From an uncultured Oscillospiraceae bacterium (lineage in GTDB: Bacteria; Bacillota; Clostridia; Oscillospirales; Oscillospiraceae): a stretch of DNA of 18,148 nucleotides. Below the pieces are notes generated by a model. It saw only the letters and a list, made by a program, of their open reading frames with translations, was not told where the DNA came from and did no database searches. The translations under genes were made by a program, and so were the position numbers. Of the stretch, positions 6,913 to 13,651 are shown piece by piece. Within the stretch, counting starts at the first letter, position 1. Every line of letters starts with the position of its first letter. The stretch spans positions 1 through 18,148 of the forward strand of contig CAKTOF010000026.1 in the NCBI GenBank assembly GCA_934589675.1. Reading direction: 5' to 3'.

Positions 6913-8910
6913 ATGAACCATTACCCGCATCTGTTTGAGCCGATCACGCTGCCGAACGGCGCCGTCGTCAAAAACCGCACGGAGTCGACGCCGAGCGGCC
7001 TGCACTTTTTGCAGGGCCCCGAGCCGTACCCGACCGAGGCGGTCATCACCAACTACATCGGCCGCGCCAGAAACGGCGCCGGCATCGTCGTCGTGACGGG
7101 CTGCTCGCGCTCGAGCCACCCGAATCCCGGCCATGACCAGAACTGGGACCTGTCCGACGGCCATAATCAGCACTATGTCGCCCAGCTCGTCGAGGGCATC
7201 CACGCCTACGGCGCAAAAGCCCTCCACCGCGGGCTGGACATCAACGAATTTCTCATGGACGCCGCCAGCTTCGACGGCGAAAATAACGGCGCCTTCCTCG
7301 GCAATAACTTTGACGTTTCGACCGGCATCGCCTCGGCCTACGTCGTCGGCGACGGCTCGTTCCCGCGCTACGACGGCGTCGAGTGCCCGAAGGAGCTGAT
7401 GTTAGACTGCGCCGACAAGCTCGCCGACTTCTGCCTCGAGCTGAAGAATAACTGCGGCTTTGACGGCATCTGGATCCACGGCGCCTATCGCCACCAGTTC
7501 CTCGGCCGCTGCCTGTCGCCCATCACGAACCAGCGCACGGACGAGTTCGGCGGCACGCCGGAAAAGCGCGCGGCCTACCCGCGCCTCGTCCTTGAGAAAA
7601 TCAAGCAGAAGTGCGGCCGCGACTTCATCATCGAGATGTCCGTCTCCGGCCACGACCCCGAGGGCGGCGCGACGATCGAGGAGATGTGCCGCACCGTGCA
7701 GTGCCTCGAGGGCGTGCTCGACATTGTGCAGGTCAAGGGCACGCTCATCGACGAGTCGCACCCCGTGCAGTTCCACGAGCCGACGCCGTGGCTCTATATG
7801 TCCGAATACTACAAGAAAAACCTCAAGGGCATCGCGGTCATGACCGTCGGCGGCTGCTTCGACCCCGACGCGAACGAGCGCATCCTCTCTGACGGCAAGG
7901 CCGACATGATCGGCATGGCGCGCGCGTGGATCTCGAACCTCGACTACATGGAGCTTCTGCGCGAGGGCCGTCCGGAGGACATCACGCCCTGCATCCGCTG
8001 CAACAAGTGCCACCGCTCGTCGAACAAGGACCCGTGGACGAGCGTCTGCTCCGTCAACCCGCTCATCGGCATCGAGCACCGCGCCTGCTACATGATCCGC
8101 CCGGCCGGCCAGCCGAAGCATGTGGCCGTCATCGGCGGCGGCCCGGCCGGCCTGAAGGCCGCCATCACCGCGTGCGACCGCGGCCACACCGTCACGATCT
8201 TTGAAAAGAGCGCCCAGCTCGGCGGCCAGATCCTCGTCACCGAGGCCGTCCCGTTCAAGTGGCCGCTCCAGAATCTGCGCAAATGGCTCATCGCGCAGGT
8301 CGACAAGCGCCCCATCCGCGTGAAGCTCTGCTGCGCGCCCACGCCGGAGGAGCTCTCCGCCGAGCGCTTTGACGTCGTCCTCGCCGCCACGGGCGCCTCG
8401 CCCGCGCACCCGCCCATCCCCGGCGCGGACGGCGCGAACGTCATGACGGCCGTCGAGTCCTACGGCCGCATCGCCGACGTGCGCGACACCGTCGCCATCA
8501 TCGGCGGCGGCGAGATCGGCGTCGAGACCGGCATCTACCTCGCCCGCATGGGCCGCAAGGTCACGGTGCTCGAGATGCGCGGCATGCTCGCGGCCGACTC
8601 CGTGCCGGTGCACTACTGGAAGATGTTCCGCGACGAGTGGGAGTCCTGCGAGACGTTCACCGGCGTCGTCAACGCCACCGTCACCGGCATCACGGAATCC
8701 GGCGTTTCCTACCGCGACGAAACTGGCGAGGAGCGCTTCGTCCCCGCCGAGACCGTCCTCCTCGCCGCCGGCATGAAGCCGCAGCGCGATGCCGCCCTCG
8801 CCTACGCCCCCTGCGCCGGCGAGCGCTTCGAGCTGATCGGCGACTGCTCCGCCGTCGGCAACATCCAGAAGGTCATGCGCTCAGCCTACATCGCCGCCAG
8901 CCAGTTCTGA
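6913..8910 (+). CDS. Old Yellow Enzyme-family FMN/4Fe-4S/FAD oxidoreductase
   Basis: 665 residues, in the layout of 2,4-dienoyl-CoA reductase, trimethylamine dehydrogenase (TMADH) and the BaiCD/BaiH enzymes. An N-terminal FMN TIM barrel (about 1-355) includes HGAYRHQFLGRCLSP and RTDEFGG. An iron-sulfur cluster loop has cysteines at 360, 363, 366 and 379. A FAD-binding GGGPAG motif lies near residue 406 and an NAD(P)-binding GGGEIG near 530. Electrons should pass from NAD(P)H through FAD and 4Fe-4S to FMN and on to a substrate double bond or similar. The substrate cannot be named from sequence. The cysteine spacing (x2, x2, x12) is that of TMADH, not of dienoyl-CoA reductase (x2, x3, x11). Usual barrel motifs are altered: NRTESTPS near residue 23 and LHRGLDIN where a LxHxGR segment is expected. 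RBS AAAGGAG precedes the ATG. The gene is monocistronic. Confidence 0.9.
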   Translation: MNHYPHLFEPITLPNGAVVKNRTESTPSGLHFLQGPEPYPTEAVITNYIGRARNGAGIVVVTGCSRSSHPNPGHDQNWDLSDGHNQHYVAQLVEGIHAYGAKALHRGLDINEFLMDAASFDGENNGAFLGNNFDVSTGIASAYVVGDGSFPRYDGVECPKELMLDCADKLADFCLELKNNCGFDGIWIHGAYRHQFLGRCLSPITNQRTDEFGGTPEKRAAYPRLVLEKIKQKCGRDFIIEMSVSGHDPEGGATIEEMCRTVQCLEGVLDIVQVKGTLIDESHPVQFHEPTPWLYMSEYYKKNLKGIAVMTVGGCFDPDANERILSDGKADMIGMARAWISNLDYMELLREGRPEDITPCIRCNKCHRSSNKDPWTSVCSVNPLIGIEHRACYMIRPAGQPKHVAVIGGGPAGLKAAITACDRGHTVTIFEKSAQLGGQILVTEAVPFKWPLQNLRKWLIAQVDKRPIRVKLCCAPTPEELSAERFDVVLAATGASPAHPPIPGADGANVMTAVESYGRIADVRDTVAIIGGGEIGVETGIYLARMGRKVTVLEMRGMLAADSVPVHYWKMFRDEWESCETFTGVVNATVTGITESGVSYRDETGEERFVPAETVLLAAGMKPQRDAALAYAPCAGERFELIGDCSAVGNIQKVMRSAYIAASQF

Positions 8911-8963
8911 GGCTTTCCGCCAGCCGGTTCTGCGGATTTCCGCCAGCCGGTTCTGCGTTTTTT
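8895..8963 (+). repeat. Three tandem 23-bp repeats across the stop codon
   Basis: Units at 8895-8917, 8918-8940 and 8941-8963 share CGCCAGCC(A/G)GTTCTG. The first unit contains the last codons and the TGA of the oxidoreductase gene. The other two are untranslated near-copies. This is a typical replication-slippage duplication. Confidence 0.85.
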
Positions 8964-8981
8964 CAGAGCGCCCCCCTCACC

Positions 8982-9012
8982 CCGCCCTCCCACCCGGGAG
9001 GGCGGTTTTTTT
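8982..9012 (+). terminator. Intrinsic terminator of the OYE-family gene
   Basis: A perfect 10-bp stem (8982-8991 with 8996-9005), ACCC loop and seven T residues (9006-9012). Confidence 0.92.
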
Positions 9013-9061
9013 CGCCCGCGCCATCGCGTCTGCTGCGCGCCGATTCGCGGAATCGGCTATC

Positions 9062-9232
9062 CGAAAGGCCCCCTTGTGTAAAGGGGGCTGTCGGCGGAGC
9101 CGACTGGGGGATTGTAAGCTAGGTCGAAGCACAAGGCCAACGTCAAAACAAACCCTTCCGCAAACCATCCAGCCTACAATCCCTCCGTCACGCCTGACGG
9201 CGTGCCACCTCCCTTTGCACAAGGGAGGCTTT
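9062..9232 (+). repeat. Composite repeat copy 6 (type I)
   Basis: Hairpin A (CCCCC-TTGTGTAAA-GGGGG), hairpin B and left arm TGGGGGATTGTA run from 9066 to about 9117. Right arm TACAATCCCTCC is at 9175-9186. Hairpin D reads CACGCC-TGAC-GGCGTG, with a swapped G-C pair compared with the copy at 3912. Hairpin C ends at 9228. The middle (9118-9174) differs from other copies. Confidence 0.88.
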
Positions 9233-9282
9233 GGCGCGCCGCGTCGTTTTCAGCGCCCCGATTGCGGGGCGCGCCCACCGCA

Positions 9283-9460
9283 AGGCCCCCTTGTGCAAAG
9301 GGGGCTGTCGGCGGAGCCGACTGGGGGATTGTAGGGCTGAATTTTGTACAAAGGCCGATTGAACGACAAGAACCTGTAGGGGCGACCCGGAAGTTCGAAA
9401 CCGCAAAAACCTCTCCGTCACGGCCGTACCGGCCGCGCCACCTCCCCTTCCAGGGGAGGC
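9283..9460 (+). repeat. Composite repeat copy 7 (type I/type II chimera)
   Basis: The left half is type I (hairpin A with TTGTGCAAA loop; arm TGGGGGATTGTA). Bases 9333-9388 align without gaps to 3963-4018 of copy 5. From about 9389 the sequence switches to the middle and right half of a type II copy (AAAAACCTCTCC, hairpin D, hairpin C at 9441-9459). The arms therefore do not pair. The remainder of the 8964-9593 gap is spacer between these copies; no other gene is seen. Confidence 0.85.
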
Positions 9461-9557
9461 TTCTTGCCGCGCCGCTCACGCGTCTGCGGCGCCCCCCGCA
9501 AAAAATCCCCCGCCGGGCAAACTTGCATCTTCCCAAACCGCGCCGCGCGCGTTAAAA

Positions 9558-9563
9558 TATAAT
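9558..9563 (+). promoter_or_regulatory. mnmG: Probable -10 box of mnmG
   Basis: TATAAT lies 31 bases before the mnmG start codon, in the only AT-rich patch of this gap. No good -35 is found at the right distance (9535-9540 reads AAACCG), so the promoter is only half supported. Confidence 0.4.
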
Positions 9564-9593
9564 ATTGACAAAACGCAAAGGAGCTTTTCCCGG

Positions 9594-11474
9594 ATGGAGC
9601 AATTTCTGGCTGGAGAATACGACGTCGCCGTCGTCGGCGCAGGGCACGCGGGCATCGAGGCCGGCCTCGCGGCGGCGCGGATGGGGCTGAAAACGGTCGT
9701 GTTCACGATCAATCTTGACGCCGTTGGCAATCTTCCCTGCAATCCGGCCATCGGCGGGACGGGCAAGGGGCAGCTCGTGCGCGAGCTCGACGCGCTCGGC
9801 GGCGAGATGGCGCGCGCGGCCGACCGCTGCTGCATCCAGTACCGGGTCTTAAACGCCGGAAAGGGGCCTGCCGTCTGGTCTCTGCGCGCGCAGGCCGACC
9901 GGCGGCGCTATCAGGAGGACATGAAGCGCACGCTCGAAATGCAGGCGCATCTCGACCTGAAGCAGGCGATGATCGTCGACATTTTCACGGACGAAGCGGG
10001 CGCGGTTTCGGGCGTCCTGACGCAGCTTGGTGCAATTTATAAGTCTCGCGCCGTCATTTTGGCCACCGGCACCTATCTGGACGGCCGCGTCATCACCGGC
10101 GCGGCGGCCTACTCGTCCGGCCCGGACGGGATGCACGCGGCCGTCGGCCTTTCCGACCGGCTTCGCGCCCTCGGCCTGCCGCTCCGGCGCTTCAAGACCG
10201 GCACGCCGCCGCGCGTGGCCGGCCGCAGCCTCGACTTTTCGGAGATGGAGCGGCAGGATGGCGACGAATCTGCCCCCGCGTTCTCGTTTTCGACCCAAAA
10301 GCGCCCGGAAAACCGCGCCTGCTGCTACCTCACCTACACAAATGCGGACACGCACCGCATCATCCGCGAGAATTTAAGCCGCTCGCCGCTCTATTCCGGC
10401 GTCATCGAGGGCGTCGGCCCGCGCTACTGTCCGTCCATCGAGGACAAGGTCGTGCGATTCGCGGACAAGCCGCGCCACCAGCTGTTTCTCGAGCCGTGCG
10501 GGCTGGGGACGGACGAGTGGTACGTTCAGGGCTTCTCGTCGAGCCTGCCCGAGGACGTGCAGATCGCCATGCTGCACACGCTGCCGGGGCTGCGCCATGC
10601 GGAGATGATGCGCCCGGCGTACGCCATCGAATACGACTGCGTCGACCCGACCGCCCTCACGCTCACGCTCGAGTGCCGCGCCGTGCCGGGGCTCTACGGC
10701 GCGGGGCAGTTCAACGGCTCGTCCGGCTACGAGGAGGCGGCCGCGCAGGGCTTCGTCGCGGGCGTGAACGCGGCGCTCAAATTAAAGGGCGCCGAGCCGA
10801 TGATCTTAAAGCGCTCGGACGCATACATCGGCACGCTCATCGACGACCTCGTCACGCGCGGCACGAACGAGCCGTACCGCATGATGACCTCGCGCACCGA
10901 GTACCGCCTGCTGCTCCGGCAGGACAACGCCGACGAGCGCCTGACGGCCATCGGGCACCGAATCGGCCTCGTTTCCGGGCACAGATTGGCGGAGGTTGAG
11001 GAAAAATACGCATCCGTCGCGCGCGAGATGCGCCGGCTCGAGCAGACCGGCGTCGCCGCGGGTGAGGAATTGGATCAGCTGCTCTTCTCGCGCGGCGAGA
11101 CGCCGGTCGCGGGCTCGGCGCGCCTTTCCGACCTGCTGCGCCGGCCGAAAATTTCCTACGACGACCTCGCCCCGTTCGACCCCGCGCGCCCGGCTCTGCC
11201 CGCGGCCGTGCGCGAGCAGGTCGAGATCCGCATCAAATACGCCGGCTACATCGCCCGGCAGGAAAAGCAGGTCGCGGAGTTTCGCCGCGCAGAGTCCCGC
11301 CCCATCCCGGAGGGGCTGGACTATGCAGCCATCGGCGGTCTGCGCCTCGAGGCCCGCCAGAAGCTGGCCGCCATCCGCCCGAAAAACGTCGGCCAGGCCG
11401 GCCGCATCTCCGGCGTCAGCCCCGCCGACCTCGCCGTCCTCCTCGTCGCCATCGAACAGGCCGAGCGGGGGTAG
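9594..11474 (+). CDS. mnmG: tRNA U34 carboxymethylaminomethyl synthesis enzyme MnmG
   Basis: 626 residues. With MnmE it installs the (carboxymethyl)aminomethyl group at C5 of wobble uridine 34 in tRNAs, using FAD, NADH and methylene-tetrahydrofolate. The FAD motif VGAGHAG is at 14-20. The signature CNPAIGGTGKGQLVRELDAL is at 49-68. Cys49 and Cys279 (in GPRYCPSIEDK) match the two catalytic cysteines of the family. The C-terminal helical domain carries YAGYI and the KNVGQAGRISGVSPAD region that binds MnmE/tRNA. Length is normal. The loop usually reading EPEG here reads EPCG. The ATG follows AAAGGAG. The gene often sits with mnmE/rsmG; here it stands alone. Its TAG stop falls at the edge of a repeat-like GTAGGGCG sequence. 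Confidence 0.96.
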   Translation: MEQFLAGEYDVAVVGAGHAGIEAGLAAARMGLKTVVFTINLDAVGNLPCNPAIGGTGKGQLVRELDALGGEMARAADRCCIQYRVLNAGKGPAVWSLRAQADRRRYQEDMKRTLEMQAHLDLKQAMIVDIFTDEAGAVSGVLTQLGAIYKSRAVILATGTYLDGRVITGAAAYSSGPDGMHAAVGLSDRLRALGLPLRRFKTGTPPRVAGRSLDFSEMERQDGDESAPAFSFSTQKRPENRACCYLTYTNADTHRIIRENLSRSPLYSGVIEGVGPRYCPSIEDKVVRFADKPRHQLFLEPCGLGTDEWYVQGFSSSLPEDVQIAMLHTLPGLRHAEMMRPAYAIEYDCVDPTALTLTLECRAVPGLYGAGQFNGSSGYEEAAAQGFVAGVNAALKLKGAEPMILKRSDAYIGTLIDDLVTRGTNEPYRMMTSRTEYRLLLRQDNADERLTAIGHRIGLVSGHRLAEVEEKYASVAREMRRLEQTGVAAGEELDQLLFSRGETPVAGSARLSDLLRRPKISYDDLAPFDPARPALPAAVREQVEIRIKYAGYIARQEKQVAEFRRAESRPIPEGLDYAAIGGLRLEARQKLAAIRPKNVGQAGRISGVSPADLAVLLVAIEQAERG

Positions 11475-11475
11475 G

Positions 11476-11545
11476 GCGTATGATACGCGCCGCTTGCGGA
11501 ATGCGCCTTCCGGATGGCTCCCCTTTCAAGGGGAGGCTTGGGCGC
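11476..11545 (+). repeat. Short palindrome and solo hairpin remnant (copy 8)
   Basis: GCGTA-TGA-TACGC forms a small palindrome at 11476-11488, just past the mnmG stop. At about 11512-11545 a single hairpin (CTCCCCTTTCAAGGGGAG) has the left flank of a hairpin A (GGATGGCTCCCC) and the right flank of a hairpin C (GGGGAGGCTTGGGCGCG). The whole interior of the composite repeat is missing. Confidence 0.75.
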
Positions 11546-11571
11546 GGTGGAAATCCGCCGCCGCAGCGTAG

Positions 11572-11593
11572 GGCGGGATGACCCCATCCCGCC
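11572..11593. repeat. Dispersed palindrome (GGCGGGATG family), copy 1
   Basis: Perfect 9-bp arms GGCGGGATG/CATCCCGCC around ACCC, preceded by GTA. The same sequence recurs at 17796-17817 and 18051-18072. It lies in the spacer between two composite repeat copies. Confidence 0.85.
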
Positions 11594-11647
11594 GCAGACT
11601 GCGCCCGCCGCGTCTCCCCCGCGCCGATTCCGGCAAGCGCCTTCCGG

Positions 11648-11815
11648 ATGGCTCCCCTTTCAAGGGGAGCTGGCGCCGGAGGCGACTGAGAGGTGAGGGT
11701 CACAAATTTGCTGTGCACTCTCAATGGTGCACGCAAACCCCTTTGGTCTCACCCCTCCGTCACGGCCGTTCCGGCCGTGACACCTCCCCTTGAAAGGGGA
11801 GGCTTGGGCGCGTCC
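11648..11815 (+). repeat. Composite repeat copy 9 (divergent type)
   Basis: Hairpin A (CTCCCC-TTTCAA-GGGGAG) at about 11651-11670. Hairpin B is CGCC-GGA-GGCG, with a flipped inner pair. Left arm is GAGAGGTGAG and right arm CTCACCCCTC (9 of 10 pair). Hairpin D is CACGGCCG-TTC-CGGCCGTG and hairpin C is CCTCCCCTTGAAAGGGGAGG, the reverse complement of this copy's own A. The middle (11701-11745) is unlike other copies and holds GTGCAC twice. Together with copy 8 and two palindromes it fills the 11475-11902 gap. Confidence 0.85.
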
Positions 11816-11822
11816 CTCTATT

Positions 11823-11856
11823 TTGCTGCATACCGGCGGGCGGATACTATCCGCCC
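11823..11856 (+). promoter_or_regulatory. Possible tatD promoter overlapping a palindrome
   Basis: TTGCTG (11823-11828) and TACTAT (11845-11850) with a 16-bp spacer. The -10 falls inside a perfect 9-bp-arm palindrome GGGCGGATA-C-TATCCGCCC (11838-11856). That palindrome is itself a dispersed repeat type (a degenerate relative is at 6561-6584). The promoter call is weak. Confidence 0.35.
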
Positions 11857-11902
11857 CTACATGCGAAAACGCATAATCATCCATTTCATAAGGAGGCTCA
11901 TC

Positions 11903-12667
11903 ATGTACTTCGACACCCACGCGCACTACGATGACGCGCGCTTCGACGGCGACCGCGACGCGGTGCTCGCCGCGCTCCCGGACGCGGGCATCGGGCTTGT
12001 CTGCAACGTCGGCTGCGACCCTGCAAGCTCGGAGCGCTCGGTCGCGCTCGCGCATAAATATCCATTCGTCTACGCCGTCGTCGGCACGCACCCGCACGAC
12101 GCGGACGGCCTGACGGACGACGACCTCGACCGCTACCGCGCCCTCTACGCCGACGAAAAGGTGCGCGCGATCGGCGAGATCGGCCTCGACTACCACTACG
12201 ACCTGTCCGCGCGCGAGGCGCAGCGCAGCGCGTTCGACCGCCAGATGGCGCTGGCGGCCGAGCTGCACGCCCCCGTTGTCGTCCACTCGCGCGAGGCGTG
12301 CGAGGACACGATGGACATCGTCCGCCGCTACGCCGGCCGCGTCACCGGCGTGTTCCACTGCTACGCCTACTCGGTCGAGACAGCCAAGGAGCTCGTGAAG
12401 CTCGGCTGGTACCTCAGCTTCACCGGCGCGGCCACGTTCAAAAACGCCCGCCGCGCCCTCGAGGTCATCGAGTGGGCGCCCATGACGCGCCTGATGATCG
12501 AGACGGACGCCCCCTACCTCGCGCCCGAGCCGCACCGCGGCCATCGCAACGACTCGCGCCTTGTCCCCCTCGTCGCCGAAAAAATCGCCGCCGTGCGCCG
12601 CATGGCCCTGTCCGACGTCGAGCGCATCACGACCGAAAACGGAAAAAAATTCTTTGGAATCGAGTGA
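11903..12667 (+). CDS. TatD family metal-dependent hydrolase
   Basis: 254 residues, normal length for TatD (amidohydrolase-like TIM barrel). Members are cytosolic metal-dependent DNases, and some also act on D-aminoacyl substrates. Metal ligands are in place: H6 and H8 (THAH), E92 in GEIGLDYHYD, H128 in VVHSRE, H152 in FHCY, and D202 in ETDAPYLAP. The start is the ATG after AAGGAGG; upstream in-frame ATGs lie in repeat sequence. It is followed after 7 bases by a radical SAM gene, an association recognised in Clostridia. The shared function of the pair is not known to me. Confidence 0.93.
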   Translation: MYFDTHAHYDDARFDGDRDAVLAALPDAGIGLVCNVGCDPASSERSVALAHKYPFVYAVVGTHPHDADGLTDDDLDRYRALYADEKVRAIGEIGLDYHYDLSAREAQRSAFDRQMALAAELHAPVVVHSREACEDTMDIVRRYAGRVTGVFHCYAYSVETAKELVKLGWYLSFTGAATFKNARRALEVIEWAPMTRLMIETDAPYLAPEPHRGHRNDSRLVPLVAEKIAAVRRMALSDVERITTENGKKFFGIE

Positions 12668-12674
12668 ATATACA

Positions 12675-13286
12675 ATGATCATCACCTATGAATTCGGCAA
12701 GAACCTCTACGTGAACACGACCAACCGCTGCACCTGCGCCTGCGAATTCTGCCTGCGCGCCACCGGCGACGGCGTCGGCACCGGCACGAACCTGTGGCTG
12801 GAGCGCGAGCCGACGCGGGACGAGATCCTGACGGATATTTTATCGCGTGATTTGAGTAAATATGAAGAGCTCGTCTTCTGCGGCTACGGCGAGCCGACCC
12901 ATCGCTGGGACGACATCGCGGCCGTCATCGACGAGCTTCGCCCGCAAAAGCCGGGCGTGCGCATCCGCATCGACACGAACGGCCACGGCAGCCACATAAA
13001 TGGCCGCGACATCGCGCCGGAGATGAAGGGCCGCATCGACACCGTCTCCGTCTCGCTCAACCGCGCGTCGGCCGCAGCCTACGACGCCGTCGTCCACCCG
13101 AGCTTCCCCGGCGCGTTCGAGGCCATGTGCGACTTCACCCGCCGCTGCGTGCGCTGCGGCGTCCACACCGTCATGACCGTCGTGGACAACATGCCGCAGG
13201 CGGAGATCGACGCCTGCGCCGCCCTGTGCGCCTCCCTCGGCGCAGCCTTCCGCGTCCGCGCCTACCAGACCGACTGGTCAAACTGA
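12675..13286 (+). CDS. TatD-linked radical SAM protein
   Basis: 203 residues, a short radical SAM domain. The cluster motif CxxxCxxC is C19, C23 and C26. GYGEP (70-74) takes the place of the GGEP motif that holds the SAM methionine. IRIDTNGHG is a later SAM-contacting strand. No extra C-terminal SPASM or other iron-sulfur domain is present, so this is a minimal enzyme. It fits the family annotated as TatD-family-associated radical SAM protein. The substrate is unknown. Start: ATG 7 bases after the tatD stop, with only a weak GGA/GAG ribosome binding site, so translation is probably coupled to tatD. Confidence 0.88.
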   Translation: MIITYEFGKNLYVNTTNRCTCACEFCLRATGDGVGTGTNLWLEREPTRDEILTDILSRDLSKYEELVFCGYGEPTHRWDDIAAVIDELRPQKPGVRIRIDTNGHGSHINGRDIAPEMKGRIDTVSVSLNRASAAAYDAVVHPSFPGAFEAMCDFTRRCVRCGVHTVMTVVDNMPQAEIDACAALCASLGAAFRVRAYQTDWSN

Positions 13287-13343
13287 CCACCCGCCGCAGA
13301 CTGCGCCCTCGCGTCTCCCCCGCGCCAATTGCGGCGCGTGCCT

Positions 13344-13503
13344 GCCGAAAGGCTCCCCTGACAGGGGAGCCTTTCGGCGGAGCCGACTGAGAGGTGAAAA
13401 GGCTGCCGCATAGCAAAGCGCTTCCGAAAACTCCCCGCCGCAAAAAACCTCTCCGTCACGGCCGTACCGGCCGTGCCACCTCCCCTTTCAGGGGAGGCTT
13501 TTT
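13344..13503 (+). repeat. Composite repeat copy 10 (type II, perfected hairpin A)
   Basis: Hairpin A is extended to a perfect 16-bp-arm palindrome (13344-13359 with 13363-13378, loop GAC). Other copies read GAGCTGTCGGC here; this one reads GAGCCTTTCGGC. Left arm TGAGAGGTGAAAA, right arm AAAAAACCTCTCC, hairpin D (CACGGCCG-TAC-CGGCCGTG) and hairpin C (13479-13497) are intact. Hairpin C is followed by a short T-run, a likely terminator for the tatD operon. Nothing else is seen in 13287-13585. Confidence 0.88.
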
Positions 13504-13585
13504 ACCGCGCCGCGTCGTTTTCAGCGCGCCGCGAAATTCGCCTCCCTCCCGTGCGGTTTTTCCCGTCGACTTTCCGCCGGCTCCA

Positions 13586-13614
13586 TTGCAATTTCCCCGC
13601 CTCCATGCTACAAT
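13586..13614 (+). promoter_or_regulatory. Sigma-A promoter of the MATE-yfbR operon
   Basis: TTGCAA (13586-13591) and TACAAT (13609-13614), spacer 17 bp. Start of transcription near 13621, about 31 nt before the ATG. Confidence 0.72.
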
Positions 13615-13651
13615 AACTTATTAAAACAAGACAGAGAATTGGAGACACCAC

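Noticed and set aside
7402..8613. Minus-strand open frame (403 codons) within the OYE-family gene
   Set aside because: An antisense shadow without recognisable motifs; high GC suppresses stop codons in this frame.
9565..9570. TTGACA as the -35 of mnmG
   Set aside because: It lies only 24 bases from the start codon, with no -10 possible before the ribosome binding site; TATAAT upstream is more likely the -10.
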